This document shows, piece by piece, positions 1 to 8,121 of a DNA stretch of 64,000 nt (its first letter is position 1; every line of letters begins with the position of its first letter). The notes beneath the pieces are model-generated. The model saw nothing but the letters and a program-made list of their open reading frames with translations, made no database searches and was not told the origin of the DNA. A program made the translations under genes and the position numbers. The stretch spans positions 11,326 through 75,325 of the forward strand of contig CAZKAP010000008.1 in assembly GCA_964550895.1 (NCBI GenBank), read 5' to 3'. This DNA is from CAZKAP01 sp964550895. GTDB lineage: Bacteria; Bacteroidota; Bacteroidia; Flavobacteriales; Flavobacteriaceae.

Positions 1-1310
1 TGCCTGCGGTCCTCGATCACCAGAACCTTACCCTTGAGCTCCGGGCCTACACCCTCCTGCATCTCCTGCAGTATGGCCGAAGGCGATTCGGAGCGGGGAT
101 TATCGCTGGTAAATATGCTTTGGTCACTCATGCTTGCTGCGATATGACCCATAACCGGACGCTTCGAACGATCTCGGTCACCACCACACCCCACTACGGC
201 GATGACCTTTTCATTTCCTGTTCTCAATGCACTGACAGTAGTCAGTACATTTTTTAGTGCATCCGGTGTATGGGCATAATCAACTATCGCATGTATTTTC
301 TGTGGGGATTGTATATATTGAAATCTACCCTGTACGGGCTGTAATTCGCTCAGGAGACGCAACCGTTCCATCCGCTCCATGTCCAGCAGGTCGGCTATGG
401 CATACACGCAGAGTACATTGTATGCATTGAATTCACCGATGAGCTGCGTCCATAGTTCCTGATCCTCAATCTTCAGGAGTTGCCCGGTAAACTGACTCTC
501 GAGCAACTGCCCCCTGTAATCCGCGTAGCCCTTAAGCGCATAGGTGTATTTTCTCGCGGGGGTATTCTGGAGCATGTAAATGCCATTCTTATCGTCGGTA
601 TTCACCAGGGCGAAGGCTTTGCGACCCAGGCCATCGAAGAGCTTTTTCTTGGTATCCCGGTAGGCTGCGAAACTGCCGTGATAGTCCAGGTGATCGTGCG
701 TCAGATTGGTGAATACGGCTCCGGTAAAATCCAATCCGGCTATTCGTTTCTGATGTATGCCATGGGAGGAGACCTCCATGAAACAATACTCCACCCCTTC
801 GGCCACCATCTCATGGAGGTGATGGTTAATCTGTATGGGGTCAGGAGTCGTATGGGTGGCCGGGTACTCCTTACTGCCTATGCGCACCACATTGGTGGAG
901 AGTAAGCCCGCCTGATATCCCGCCTGGGTGTATACCTCGTAACACAGGCTGGTCACGGTTGTTTTTCCGTTGGTCCCGGTAACCCCCACCAGCTTCAGTT
1001 GGGAGGAGGGACGATCATAGTAGTTAGATGCCATGACCGAGAGGGCTTCCTGACTGTCATTGACCTGCACATAGGTGATTTCCGGTACGAGCTCTTCAGG
1101 CATATGCTCACAAACCACGGCCACGGCACCGGCTTTCAGCGCACCGGGTATGTAATCATGTCCATCGGCGAGTGTCCCCTTAAAGGCCACGAACAACTCT
1201 CCTTTCCGAACCTTGCGCGAATCGAACTGCAGGCCGGGAACATCGACTCCGGTATCCCCGGATACGGCAATGATTCCAACACCAAACAATATGTCCTTTA
1301 GCTGCTTCAC
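1..1310 (-). CDS. murE: UDP-N-acetylmuramoyl-tripeptide synthetase MurE (3' end beyond window)
   Basis: Adds the third stem-peptide residue to UDP-MurNAc-L-Ala-D-Glu in cytoplasmic peptidoglycan synthesis. I translated the minus strand from a GTG at 1310; it stays open to the window edge, giving about 436 residues of an enzyme usually near 490. The Mur-ligase P-loop GVTGTNGKTT lies near residue 105, and a DNPR motif near positions 95-106 is the known signature for meso-diaminopimelate as the added residue. The GTG overlaps the ftsI stop as GTGA, so the two are probably translationally coupled. The last ~50 residues lie off the left edge. The family call is firm; the meso-DAP specificity rests on DNPR. 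Confidence 0.93.
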   Translation of the reverse strand, partial: MKQLKDILFGVGIIAVSGDTGVDVPGLQFDSRKVRKGELFVAFKGTLADGHDYIPGALKAGAVAVVCEHMPEELVPEITYVQVNDSQEALSVMASNYYDRPSSQLKLVGVTGTNGKTTVTSLCYEVYTQAGYQAGLLSTNVVRIGSKEYPATHTTPDPIQINHHLHEMVAEGVEYCFMEVSSHGIHQKRIAGLDFTGAVFTNLTHDHLDYHGSFAAYRDTKKKLFDGLGRKAFALVNTDDKNGIYMLQNTPARKYTYALKGYADYRGQLLESQFTGQLLKIEDQELWTQLIGEFNAYNVLCVYAIADLLDMERMERLRLLSELQPVQGRFQYIQSPQKIHAIVDYAHTPDALKNVLTTVSALRTGNEKVIAVVGCGGDRDRSKRPVMGHIAASMSDQSIFTSDNPRSESPSAILQEMQEGVGPELKGKVLVIEDRR

Positions 1311-3319
1311 GAAAGAGTCAGGCTTATTTTTTTCACGTCTTTGACTGGCGTATCTGCCGGTATGGATTGTTCGATTACCTTTCCGCTTCCCCGGACTTCG
1401 GTTTCGATACCCTGTTCCTCCAGCCAGTGTATAGCCTCTATTCCCGGCAGACCCTTAAAATCAGGTATCCTCCTCCAGCTCCGGGCATTCTCCAGGGTGC
1501 GAATTGGCCCTGTAGTTTCCGGCTCAGGTTCATGGTAGAACACCGCCTCGGAAACGGGTGATTTATGGGACAGGTACTGCGCAATCCGGCGGAAAACCGG
1601 CAGGGCCACCTCGGCTCCATAAAAGCCCTTCTTCCTGTCCGGATTATGAATGACTACTATGGCCGTATATTTCGGATTTTCCACCGGAAAAAAACCGGCG
1701 AAGGACGAGGTATATTGAGTAGTGAATTCCTCTTCGACCTTTACCCGGGACTTCGTCGTCCCGGTCTTCCCGCCGAAGTCGGCAAAACCGTAGGAGGGGT
1801 CATAGGCCGTACCCTTGGGGTTCTGAACCACCTGTCGCATGAGGTCCCGTGCCATGGCCGCCGTTTCCCGGGAACATATGGAACGGTCGATTACCACCTT
1901 GCCGGTATACTGCCGGCGTCCGTATTCGTCCTGTAAGGCGGAAATAAACGAAGGCCGTACCATCTCCCCATTGTTGACCACTGAGTTGTAATAGGTCAAT
2001 ATCTGCAGCGGTGTCATCAGGATTTCGTATCCGAAGGCCATCCACGGAAGGGTATGGTCCGACCAGTAGTGGTCATTGGGATAGTGAAATACCGGTTCAG
2101 GTTCCCCTCTCAGTTCGATATCGAGTTTGCGGGTCAGGTTCATGGAACTGAGCTGATCCAGAAATTCCCTCTCGTCCTCCGCATAGCCCTGATCGATAAG
2201 CTTGGCAAAGGCGGTATTGGAAGAGCGGACGAAGGCCTCGCCGATGCTGATCTTTCCGTAGCCTCCCCAACGGGAGTCCTTAACGGTATCGCGCTTCACG
2301 AAGTACATACCCGGAGACGTATCGATAATGCGGCTGGTATCCGCCTTACCGGACTCGAGCGCAGCGACCAGCGACATGAGCTTAAATGTGGATCCGGGGG
2401 CATACCGCCGGCCAATCGCATAGTTAAAGATTTCGCGGTAGTCGTTCCTTGAGGTCCTGCCGAGATTCACGATACTCCTGATCTTGCCGGTAGCCACCTC
2501 CATCACCACGGCGCAGCCGTAGTCTCCATCGAAGGCCTCGATCCCTTCCCGGAGCACCCGGTGGGTGAAACTCTGCAGGTTGGATTCGATACTGCTCACC
2601 AGGTCACTTCCGTCCTGGGGACTCACGAGCACCCTGGTATCCACGGGTTTCCACTGGCCGTTCTGTATGCGCTGCATCCACCGCTGTCCGTCTTTGCCCT
2701 GCAGGCATACGGGGCCAAAGGACCCCTCTATGCCGTAACGCCTGTATACGGAATCCCGATCGTCGAATTGATCCCTTCCAATGGTCCGTACCAGAATCTC
2801 CCCCAGGGGAAACAACCGCTTCTCACTGGGTTCCTCCATGTATCCCCCGTTGCGCTGGCCCCATTCGAAGATGGGAAACGTCCTGAGCTCGCGAACCTCC
2901 CGGTGGTTTAGGTTCGTGGCCACCCTTACATATTTGATCGTATCCTCGCGGGCGGTCCTGAATTTCTGTTCAAAGTATTCGGGTGATTTGCCGAAGAATT
3001 CACCGAGCCTGCGGGACAGTTCGGGGAGCCGCTCATCGAAGTCGCTTTGATGGGCAACCGATGGGTCGAATGCGATATCGTAAAAATTGTTGCTGACCGC
3101 CAGAAGCTTGCCATCAGAGGAATAAATATTCCCCCGCCGTGAAGGCATCGGCATCACCTTCTCTGTCTCGGGTAAGGCTACGGGCAATTCTTCGCGCAGT
3201 TGAAGGGTAGAGGTGGTTTGAATCTTGTATATCTCTGCGAGGCAGGCCAGGCCGAAGAGGATAGACCCAACGGCCACGAAGGTCCACCGCACCATCAGTT
3301 TCTGTTCGTTGGCTGCCAT
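1307..3319 (-). CDS. ftsI: Division-specific penicillin-binding protein FtsI (PBP3) with PASTA tail
   Basis: Septal peptidoglycan D,D-transpeptidase, anchored in the inner membrane with a periplasmic catalytic domain. The 670 residues show an N-terminal membrane segment (about 11-30), a dimerisation domain, and the three penicillin-binding motifs: SxxK at 310-313 (STFK), SSN at 366-368 and KTG at 518-520. The last ~58 residues (from about 612) form one PASTA domain, as in other Bacteroidota FtsI. The start overlaps the end of ftsL by 25 nt, and the stop overlaps murE. Position in the dcw cluster confirms FtsI rather than another class B PBP. Confidence 0.95.
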   Translation of the reverse strand: MAANEQKLMVRWTFVAVGSILFGLACLAEIYKIQTTSTLQLREELPVALPETEKVMPMPSRRGNIYSSDGKLLAVSNNFYDIAFDPSVAHQSDFDERLPELSRRLGEFFGKSPEYFEQKFRTAREDTIKYVRVATNLNHREVRELRTFPIFEWGQRNGGYMEEPSEKRLFPLGEILVRTIGRDQFDDRDSVYRRYGIEGSFGPVCLQGKDGQRWMQRIQNGQWKPVDTRVLVSPQDGSDLVSSIESNLQSFTHRVLREGIEAFDGDYGCAVVMEVATGKIRSIVNLGRTSRNDYREIFNYAIGRRYAPGSTFKLMSLVAALESGKADTSRIIDTSPGMYFVKRDTVKDSRWGGYGKISIGEAFVRSSNTAFAKLIDQGYAEDEREFLDQLSSMNLTRKLDIELRGEPEPVFHYPNDHYWSDHTLPWMAFGYEILMTPLQILTYYNSVVNNGEMVRPSFISALQDEYGRRQYTGKVVIDRSICSRETAAMARDLMRQVVQNPKGTAYDPSYGFADFGGKTGTTKSRVKVEEEFTTQYTSSFAGFFPVENPKYTAIVVIHNPDRKKGFYGAEVALPVFRRIAQYLSHKSPVSEAVFYHEPEPETTGPIRTLENARSWRRIPDFKGLPGIEAIHWLEEQGIETEVRGSGKVIEQSIPADTPVKDVKKISLTLS

Positions 3320-3636
3320 AAGGGATGGTTTTTCACGATGAGTTTTCGAATGGCGGTATCGGGCCGCTTAAGCCCAACCTCCCCGAAGGTTTCCTCCAGG
3401 TAGGATTCCATGGTCAGTTGTTGAAGCTGCTGACGCGACATCACGAGTTCATTCTTAAGCCAGAGCACCTCTTCTTCCAACTCCTCCCGCCGGTGAACCT
3501 GCCAGTCAGCCACATGGCTGCTGGTGATATCCATTGCCCCCAGCAGGGCGAAAAAGATCAGCAGCCTCCAGTTCCTGGGAGCCTTTTCGCTCACCAGAAA
3601 TTTAGCTCGTAACACATCAAGCAGTCGCTTGTACAT
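3295..3636 (-). CDS. ftsL: FtsL-like cell division protein
   Basis: A 113-residue bitopic protein between rsmH and ftsI, the canonical place of ftsL. It has a basic cytoplasmic N-terminus, one membrane segment at about 26-43, and then a Glu/Leu-rich stretch (about 50-85) likely to form the coiled coil that FtsL uses with FtsB/DivIC in the divisome. FtsL sequences are poorly conserved, so the call rests on size, topology and position rather than on residues. The coding end overlaps ftsI by 25 nt and the start lies 23 nt after rsmH. Confidence 0.85.
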   Translation of the reverse strand: MYKRLLDVLRAKFLVSEKAPRNWRLLIFFALLGAMDITSSHVADWQVHRREELEEEVLWLKNELVMSRQQLQQLTMESYLEETFGEVGLKRPDTAIRKLIVKNHPLWQPTNRN

Positions 3637-3659
3637 ACCTGAATCGTTTTCTGTATTGA

Positions 3660-4580
3660 TTAGTCATTATCGTGTTCCGTCCGCTGTGCCACCCTAAGGA
3701 TGGCACTTCGGGAACGTGGATTCGTTTTCATCTCCTTTTCTCCGGGCCGTACAGGGCCTCCGCATTTCCTGAAAGGCACATAGGAACGGCCGTACATATC
3801 TTTATCCGCCACTTTACCGTCGAACCGACCGTCCCGCATAAATCTTTTAACCAGCCGGTCCTCTAAGGAATGGTAGCTGATCACGACCAGCCTGCCCTCG
3901 ACCTTCAGTATTTCAGCAGATTGCCGGAGGAATTCCTCCAGCGCTTCCAGTTCTTTGTTGACTTCGATCCTCAGCGCCTGAAAAATCCGGGCGGCTATCT
4001 TGTTCTCCTTGCCCCGGACCAAAAACCTCGACACCGCATCCAGCAACTCATCTGTTTGGCGAATCTCCCTGGCTTCCCTGCATCGAACAATGGCCGCGGC
4101 TATTCCCCGGGCCTGGCCCAATTCACCATACTCCCTCAATATCCGGCTCAAATCCCTCTCCGTATAGGTATTAACCACATCGGCAGCTCTCAGATCGGAC
4201 TCCGCATTCATTCGCATGTCCAACGGACCTTTGAACCGAGTGGAAAACCCCCGTTCCCCAGTATCGAACTGATGGGATGAAACCCCCAGATCGGCCAGGA
4301 TTCCATCGACCTTCCCCTTTCCGTGAAAGCGCACATACTGCCTGAGGAACCTGAAATTTGCCTGAACCCTTCTCAACCTCGAATCCTCTGTCGCAGATTC
4401 CCAGGCATCCGCATCCTGATCAAAGGCAATGAGCACACCCTGTTCACCCAGCCTGCTCAGTATCTCTTTGGAGTGACCTCCCCCACCATAGGTAGCGTCC
4501 ACATAGACGCCACTTTCCTGCACCCTCAGCGCATCTATCGACTCCCGCAACAGGACGGCCCGGTGATACTCCTTATCCAT
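3660..4580 (-). CDS. rsmH: 16S rRNA (cytosine1402-N4)-methyltransferase RsmH (MraW)
   Basis: Methylates N4 of C1402 in the 16S rRNA P site, using SAM. The 306 residues match the family length. The glycine-rich SAM loop (YGGGGHS, about 31-37) and the inserted helical domain in the middle are present, and the C-terminus carries the usual NPRSRSA-type segment. Its ATG lies inside the end of mraZ (8-nt overlap), as is usual for the mraZ-rsmH pair. Confidence 0.96.
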   Translation of the reverse strand: MDKEYHRAVLLRESIDALRVQESGVYVDATYGGGGHSKEILSRLGEQGVLIAFDQDADAWESATEDSRLRRVQANFRFLRQYVRFHGKGKVDGILADLGVSSHQFDTGERGFSTRFKGPLDMRMNAESDLRAADVVNTYTERDLSRILREYGELGQARGIAAAIVRCREAREIRQTDELLDAVSRFLVRGKENKIAARIFQALRIEVNKELEALEEFLRQSAEILKVEGRLVVISYHSLEDRLVKRFMRDGRFDGKVADKDMYGRSYVPFRKCGGPVRPGEKEMKTNPRSRSAILRVAQRTEHDND

Positions 4581-5025
4581 CCCGGCGGTAGATCATATTC
4601 GCCAGGCCAGCCACTTTGGACTGGCTCTCCTCCAGGAATTCCTCGTATCGCTCCTTGTCCCAAATCTCAATTTTATTGAAGGCCGAATGCAGTACCACCT
4701 CCTTTTCAATACCGGACACAGTCTTCAGACTTTTGGGTATCTGAATCCTGCCGTTTGCCTCGATACGAAGCAGGGTAACCCCGGCATTCACGGTTCGGAA
4801 AAAGGTATCGTACTCCACCGTCATATCCCGCTTCACCCTCAGCTCCTCTAAGAACTTATCGAACTCCACCCTGGGGTACAGTTCCAGGCAATTCTGATAG
4901 ACCGCCCGCTTCAGCACGAATTCCCCTTCGATCATCGGCAATAGCTGGCTCTTCAAAGCCGCAGGTATACTGATCCTGCCCTTCGCATCTGCCTTGCAAT
5001 CGAATACGCCGATGAAATTGGCCAC
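4573..5025 (-). CDS. mraZ: Transcriptional regulator MraZ
   Basis: First gene of the dcw cluster. It encodes a 150-residue DNA-binding protein built of two AbrB-like swapped-hairpin repeats (roughly 1-75 and 76-145), each with an Asp/Gly/Arg-rich turn (DAKGRIS near residue 13; a second ANGRIQIP near 90). The start is a GTG. MraZ proteins bind arrays of short direct repeats upstream of their own gene, and such an array is visible at 5071-5100, just upstream of a -7 box. That makes autoregulation likely here. Confidence 0.95.
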   Translation of the reverse strand: MANFIGVFDCKADAKGRISIPAALKSQLLPMIEGEFVLKRAVYQNCLELYPRVEFDKFLEELRVKRDMTVEYDTFFRTVNAGVTLLRIEANGRIQIPKSLKTVSGIEKEVVLHSAFNKIEIWDKERYEEFLEESQSKVAGLANMIYRRDG

Positions 5026-5052
5026 GCTAATCCCGTTATATCATGCTGAAAC

Positions 5053-5060
5053 CAAAGTTA
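5053..5060 (-). promoter_or_regulatory. -7 promoter box of the mraZ/dcw cluster
   Basis: The minus strand reads TAACTTTG, a perfect match to the Bacteroidota -7 consensus TAnnTTTG, 28 nt before the mraZ GTG. I see no clear -33 TTTG; that region is occupied by the MraZ-type boxes. Confidence 0.6.
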
Positions 5061-5070
5061 TGGGAATTCT

Positions 5071-5100
5071 TACCACTTTTTCCCACTTTTTGACACTTTT
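5071..5100 (-). promoter_or_regulatory. MraZ operator: three 10-bp direct repeats
   Basis: On the minus strand three consecutive 10-mers read AAAAGTGTCA, AAAAGTGGGA and AAAAGTGGTA, in exact 10-bp phase. Known MraZ sites are arrays of short direct repeats with a GTGGG or AAAGTG(T/G) core at one helical turn spacing, so these match well. The array lies 11-40 nt upstream of the -7 box, over the expected -33 region, where a bound MraZ would repress or recruit polymerase. Confidence 0.8.
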
Positions 5101-5256
5101 TTTTAAAAATGAACTTTTAAGGTTCAATTTATGGGTTAGCCATGGTGAAAACTCCCCGTTTTACAGGGCCTGAAGGGATCATGTGCCCGTCCCCTGCTTC
5201 CGGTAAACAGGGGTTCGATGCCCTGCAGGACATACGCGCTTCTGGGGGGAAATAAT

Positions 5257-5264
5257 TATATTTG
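5257..5264 (+). promoter_or_regulatory. -7 promoter box for the hydrolase-engB pair
   Basis: TATATTTG matches TAnnTTTG. It overlaps the upstream in-frame TTG at 5262, which argues that the TTG lies before the transcript start and that translation begins at the ATG at 5292. Confidence 0.5.
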
Positions 5265-5291
5265 GCCTGCTTTATAGTACAGCACGTACCC

Positions 5292-6059
5292 ATGGAGGAC
5301 CTCATTGTTAAGGAAGGAAAGTATCGCTACATAGAGACGGGAGAGGGCACTCCTATCATTATCCTTCATGGACTTATGGGAGGGTTGAGCAATTTCGAGG
5401 GCGTTACCCGCTATTTCCCGGAAAAGGGCTATAAAGTGCTCGTGCCGGAGCTCCCCATCTACGATATGCCCATGCTGAAGACCACGGTAAAGAATTTTGC
5501 CAAATTCCTGCACGGTTTTATTGAGTATAAGGGATTCGACCAGGTCATCCTCCTGGGGAATTCCCTGGGAGGGCATATCGGCCTCCTGCACACCAGAATG
5601 TACCCGGAGAAAGTAAAAGCTCTGGTGATCACGGGCAGTTCCGGCCTCTACGAAAGCGCCATGGGTGATGGCTATCCGAAGCGGGAGGATTACGAATTCG
5701 TCAAGAAAAAGGCCCAGGATGTTTTTTACGATCCCCAGGTCGCTACCAAGGAAATCGTAGACGACGTCTATGCCACCATCAACGACCGAAAGAAGCTGAT
5801 CAAAACCCTGGCCATCGCCAAAAGTGCCATCCGGCACAATATGTCGGACGATTTGCCCAACATGAAAACGCCTACCTGCATTATCTGGGGAAAGAACGAC
5901 AATGTCACCCCACCGAATGTGGCCGAAGAATTCCACGAATTGTTGCCGGATTCAGCGCTGTTCTGGATCGATAAATGCGGGCACGCTCCGATGATGGAGC
6001 ATCCCGAGACCTTCAACAGTATACTGGATCAATGGCTCATCGAGCGAAATTTCACCTGA
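5292..6059 (+). CDS. Alpha/beta-fold hydrolase
   Basis: A 255-residue cytoplasmic hydrolase of unknown substrate. Visible catalytic features are the oxyanion HGLMGG (about 26-31), the nucleophile elbow GNSLGGH with Ser91, an acid Asp in WGKNDNVTP near 205, and the catalytic His in CGHAPMMEHP near 238. There is no signal peptide. I chose ATG 5292 over a TTG 30 nt upstream because a -7 promoter box overlaps that TTG. engB begins immediately after its stop, so the two are probably cotranscribed. Confidence 0.85.
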   Translation: MEDLIVKEGKYRYIETGEGTPIIILHGLMGGLSNFEGVTRYFPEKGYKVLVPELPIYDMPMLKTTVKNFAKFLHGFIEYKGFDQVILLGNSLGGHIGLLHTRMYPEKVKALVITGSSGLYESAMGDGYPKREDYEFVKKKAQDVFYDPQVATKEIVDDVYATINDRKKLIKTLAIAKSAIRHNMSDDLPNMKTPTCIIWGKNDNVTPPNVAEEFHELLPDSALFWIDKCGHAPMMEHPETFNSILDQWLIERNFT

Positions 6060-6686
6060 TTGAAAATTCATTCGGCTGAGTTTGTGGTAAGCAATTCGCA
6101 GGCCAGCGCCTGCCCAGCTGACGGTCTGCCGGAATATGCGTTTATCGGGAGATCCAATGTGGGAAAATCTTCATTGATCAACATGCTGACCGGGCGTTCT
6201 TCCCTGGCCCGAACCTCGGGCACCCCCGGAAAGACACAACTGATCAACCACTATAGGATTAACGAGGACTGGTACCTGGTCGACCTCCCGGGCTACGGAT
6301 ACGCAAGGGTATCGAAAAAGGAGCGCGCAAAGTTCCGGGAACTCATCGAATCCTATTTCCGTACCCGGACCCACCTGTTTTCGGCTTTCGTACTGGTGGA
6401 TATTCGTCACGAGCCCCAGAGCAGCGACCTGGAATTCATGAGGTGGCTTCACTCCGGGCAGGTGCCCTTCAGCATTGTTTTTACCAAGGCCGACAAGCTC
6501 ACCGAAAAACAAGTACCCGTACAAGTAGACACCTATCTCGACCGTATGACCTCGGCAGAATGGGAACGGGCACCGGGGCATTTCGTTACCTCGTCCGAGA
6601 AGAAATGGGGTCGTGAAGAACTCCTTGCCTATATAGACGGCATTAACTCAGACTATCGGGCGTACCTTAAATCCCGGCCGCAGTAA
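6060..6686 (+). CDS. engB: Ribosome biogenesis GTPase EngB/YsxC
   Basis: Essential GTPase needed for late assembly of the 50S ribosomal subunit. All GTPase motifs are present in order: GRSNVGKSS (G1, about 31-39), a threonine switch region with GTPGKT, DLPGYG (G3), and TKAD (G4). At 208 residues it has the family length. The only sensible start is a TTG placed directly after the stop of the hydrolase gene; it gives the typical N-terminus MKIHSAEFV. Confidence 0.94.
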   Translation: MKIHSAEFVVSNSQASACPADGLPEYAFIGRSNVGKSSLINMLTGRSSLARTSGTPGKTQLINHYRINEDWYLVDLPGYGYARVSKKERAKFRELIESYFRTRTHLFSAFVLVDIRHEPQSSDLEFMRWLHSGQVPFSIVFTKADKLTEKQVPVQVDTYLDRMTSAEWERAPGHFVTSSEKKWGREELLAYIDGINSDYRAYLKSRPQ

Positions 6687-6690
6687 TGCG

Positions 6691-8118
6691 TTATTTCTTG
6701 ATCTTGAGTCCGGACCGGTTCCCCAGCGCATCGTAAGCGGCATACTTGTACAGGCTGTGCAGCGTCGGATAATTGAAAACGGTGGACAGCAGATGATCGA
6801 GTTTCTTCTCTTCCCGTACCAATTCCATCCCGTAATGGATTAATTCGGTAGCGTTCTTGCCGATAATGTGGACACCGAGCACCGTGTCCGAAGGCCGATC
6901 CACAATCAGTTTCAGGAACCCCCCATCAGAAATTCCCATAATTTTTCCCCGGGCGGTATCCCTGTAGAAGCTTCGTCCGGTAAGCACGTCTATGCCGCCT
7001 TCCCGGGCCTCCTCCTCGGTGATACCCACCATACTTACCTCAGGCACGGTATAGATACCGTAAGGGAATAGTCGGGCGTGGGCGTGCAGATCGCCCGTGT
7101 CAAACATATGGGTAACCGCTACCCTGCCCTGTTCCATGCTCGTACTGGCCAGTGCGGGGAATCCAATGACGTCCCCCACGGCAAAAATATGGGGGATATT
7201 GGTCTGATATTTTTCGTTGACCAGGACGGTTTCCCGTTTGCCGGTTTTCAGTCCGATCTCCTCGCAGCCCAGGCCTTTGATCGAACCGCTCCTTCCCGCA
7301 GCAAACAGGAACATATCGGACTGCAGTACGCGGCCGTCCCGGAGCTCCATGCGCAGGGGAGTTTGGTCCGCCTCGGGCACTTCTACAGAAGTCACGGTAG
7401 TGTTGAATTCGATCCGGACCCCTTTGCGCTCCATCTGTGCCACCAGAGCCCCAGAGACCTCGTGATCCAGGAAGCCCAGTATCTGATCGCGGTCGTTGAC
7501 CAGAGTGGTCTCTACCCCGGTGGCCGCGAATATGGTGGTATACTCGCATCCAATAACCCCGGCACCCAGTACGCAAATCGACTCCGGAAAGCGCTCCAGT
7601 CCGAGTATGGTATCCGAATCGTGCACCCGCCGCCCGTCAAATGGAATGTGAGCAGGGCGATAGGGATAGGAACCTGTGGCGATCAGAATATATCGGCCGT
7701 GGAGCAGGGTTTCGTCCTGCCCGGATCGCACCCGGATGTGATGGGCATCGCGAAAGCTCCCGAAACCGTGATAGATATCCACTCCGTGCAGCCTGAGATT
7801 CTCGGAAACGGCCGTATTCATTTCCCCGGTGACGAGATTCTTACGGTACAGGAAGTCCTGAATACCCACCTCCCGGCCCAGCGGACGGTCAATGCCAAAA
7901 ACTCCCTTCTCGTATATGCCCGACAGGTACAGAGCGGTTTCCTTAAGTGTCTTAGAGGGTATGGTGCCGGTCTGCACTCCTGCTCCACCAAAGGTTGTAT
8001 TTCGTTCCACCACCGCGACCCGGTATCCGAAATAGGCGGCCTTAACCGCTGCTTTTTCTCCGGCAGGACCCGTTCCCAGAACAATCAGGTCGTAACTGCG
8101 TTTATTCGCTTCTCCCAT
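6691..8118 (-). CDS. sthA: Soluble pyridine nucleotide transhydrogenase (SthA-type flavoprotein)
   Basis: A 475-residue FAD enzyme of the pyridine nucleotide-disulfide oxidoreductase fold, expected to move hydride between NADPH and NAD+. Seen: the FAD dinucleotide motif GTGPAGEKAA near residue 15, the NAD(P) motif GAGVIGCEY near 180, a third FAD motif AVGDVIGFP near 310, and a dimerisation domain. The redox Cys pair of lipoamide dehydrogenases is absent; the equivalent site reads GVQTGTIPSK. That is the hallmark of SthA as opposed to Lpd or glutathione reductase. It converges with engB, 4 nt apart. Confidence 0.88.
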   Translation of the reverse strand: MGEANKRSYDLIVLGTGPAGEKAAVKAAYFGYRVAVVERNTTFGGAGVQTGTIPSKTLKETALYLSGIYEKGVFGIDRPLGREVGIQDFLYRKNLVTGEMNTAVSENLRLHGVDIYHGFGSFRDAHHIRVRSGQDETLLHGRYILIATGSYPYRPAHIPFDGRRVHDSDTILGLERFPESICVLGAGVIGCEYTTIFAATGVETTLVNDRDQILGFLDHEVSGALVAQMERKGVRIEFNTTVTSVEVPEADQTPLRMELRDGRVLQSDMFLFAAGRSGSIKGLGCEEIGLKTGKRETVLVNEKYQTNIPHIFAVGDVIGFPALASTSMEQGRVAVTHMFDTGDLHAHARLFPYGIYTVPEVSMVGITEEEAREGGIDVLTGRSFYRDTARGKIMGISDGGFLKLIVDRPSDTVLGVHIIGKNATELIHYGMELVREEKKLDHLLSTVFNYPTLHSLYKYAAYDALGNRSGLKIKK

Positions 8119-8121
8119 GGC

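Noticed and set aside
5262..5291. TTG start for the alpha/beta hydrolase
   Set aside because: A -7 promoter box overlaps the TTG, so it probably lies upstream of the transcript start.
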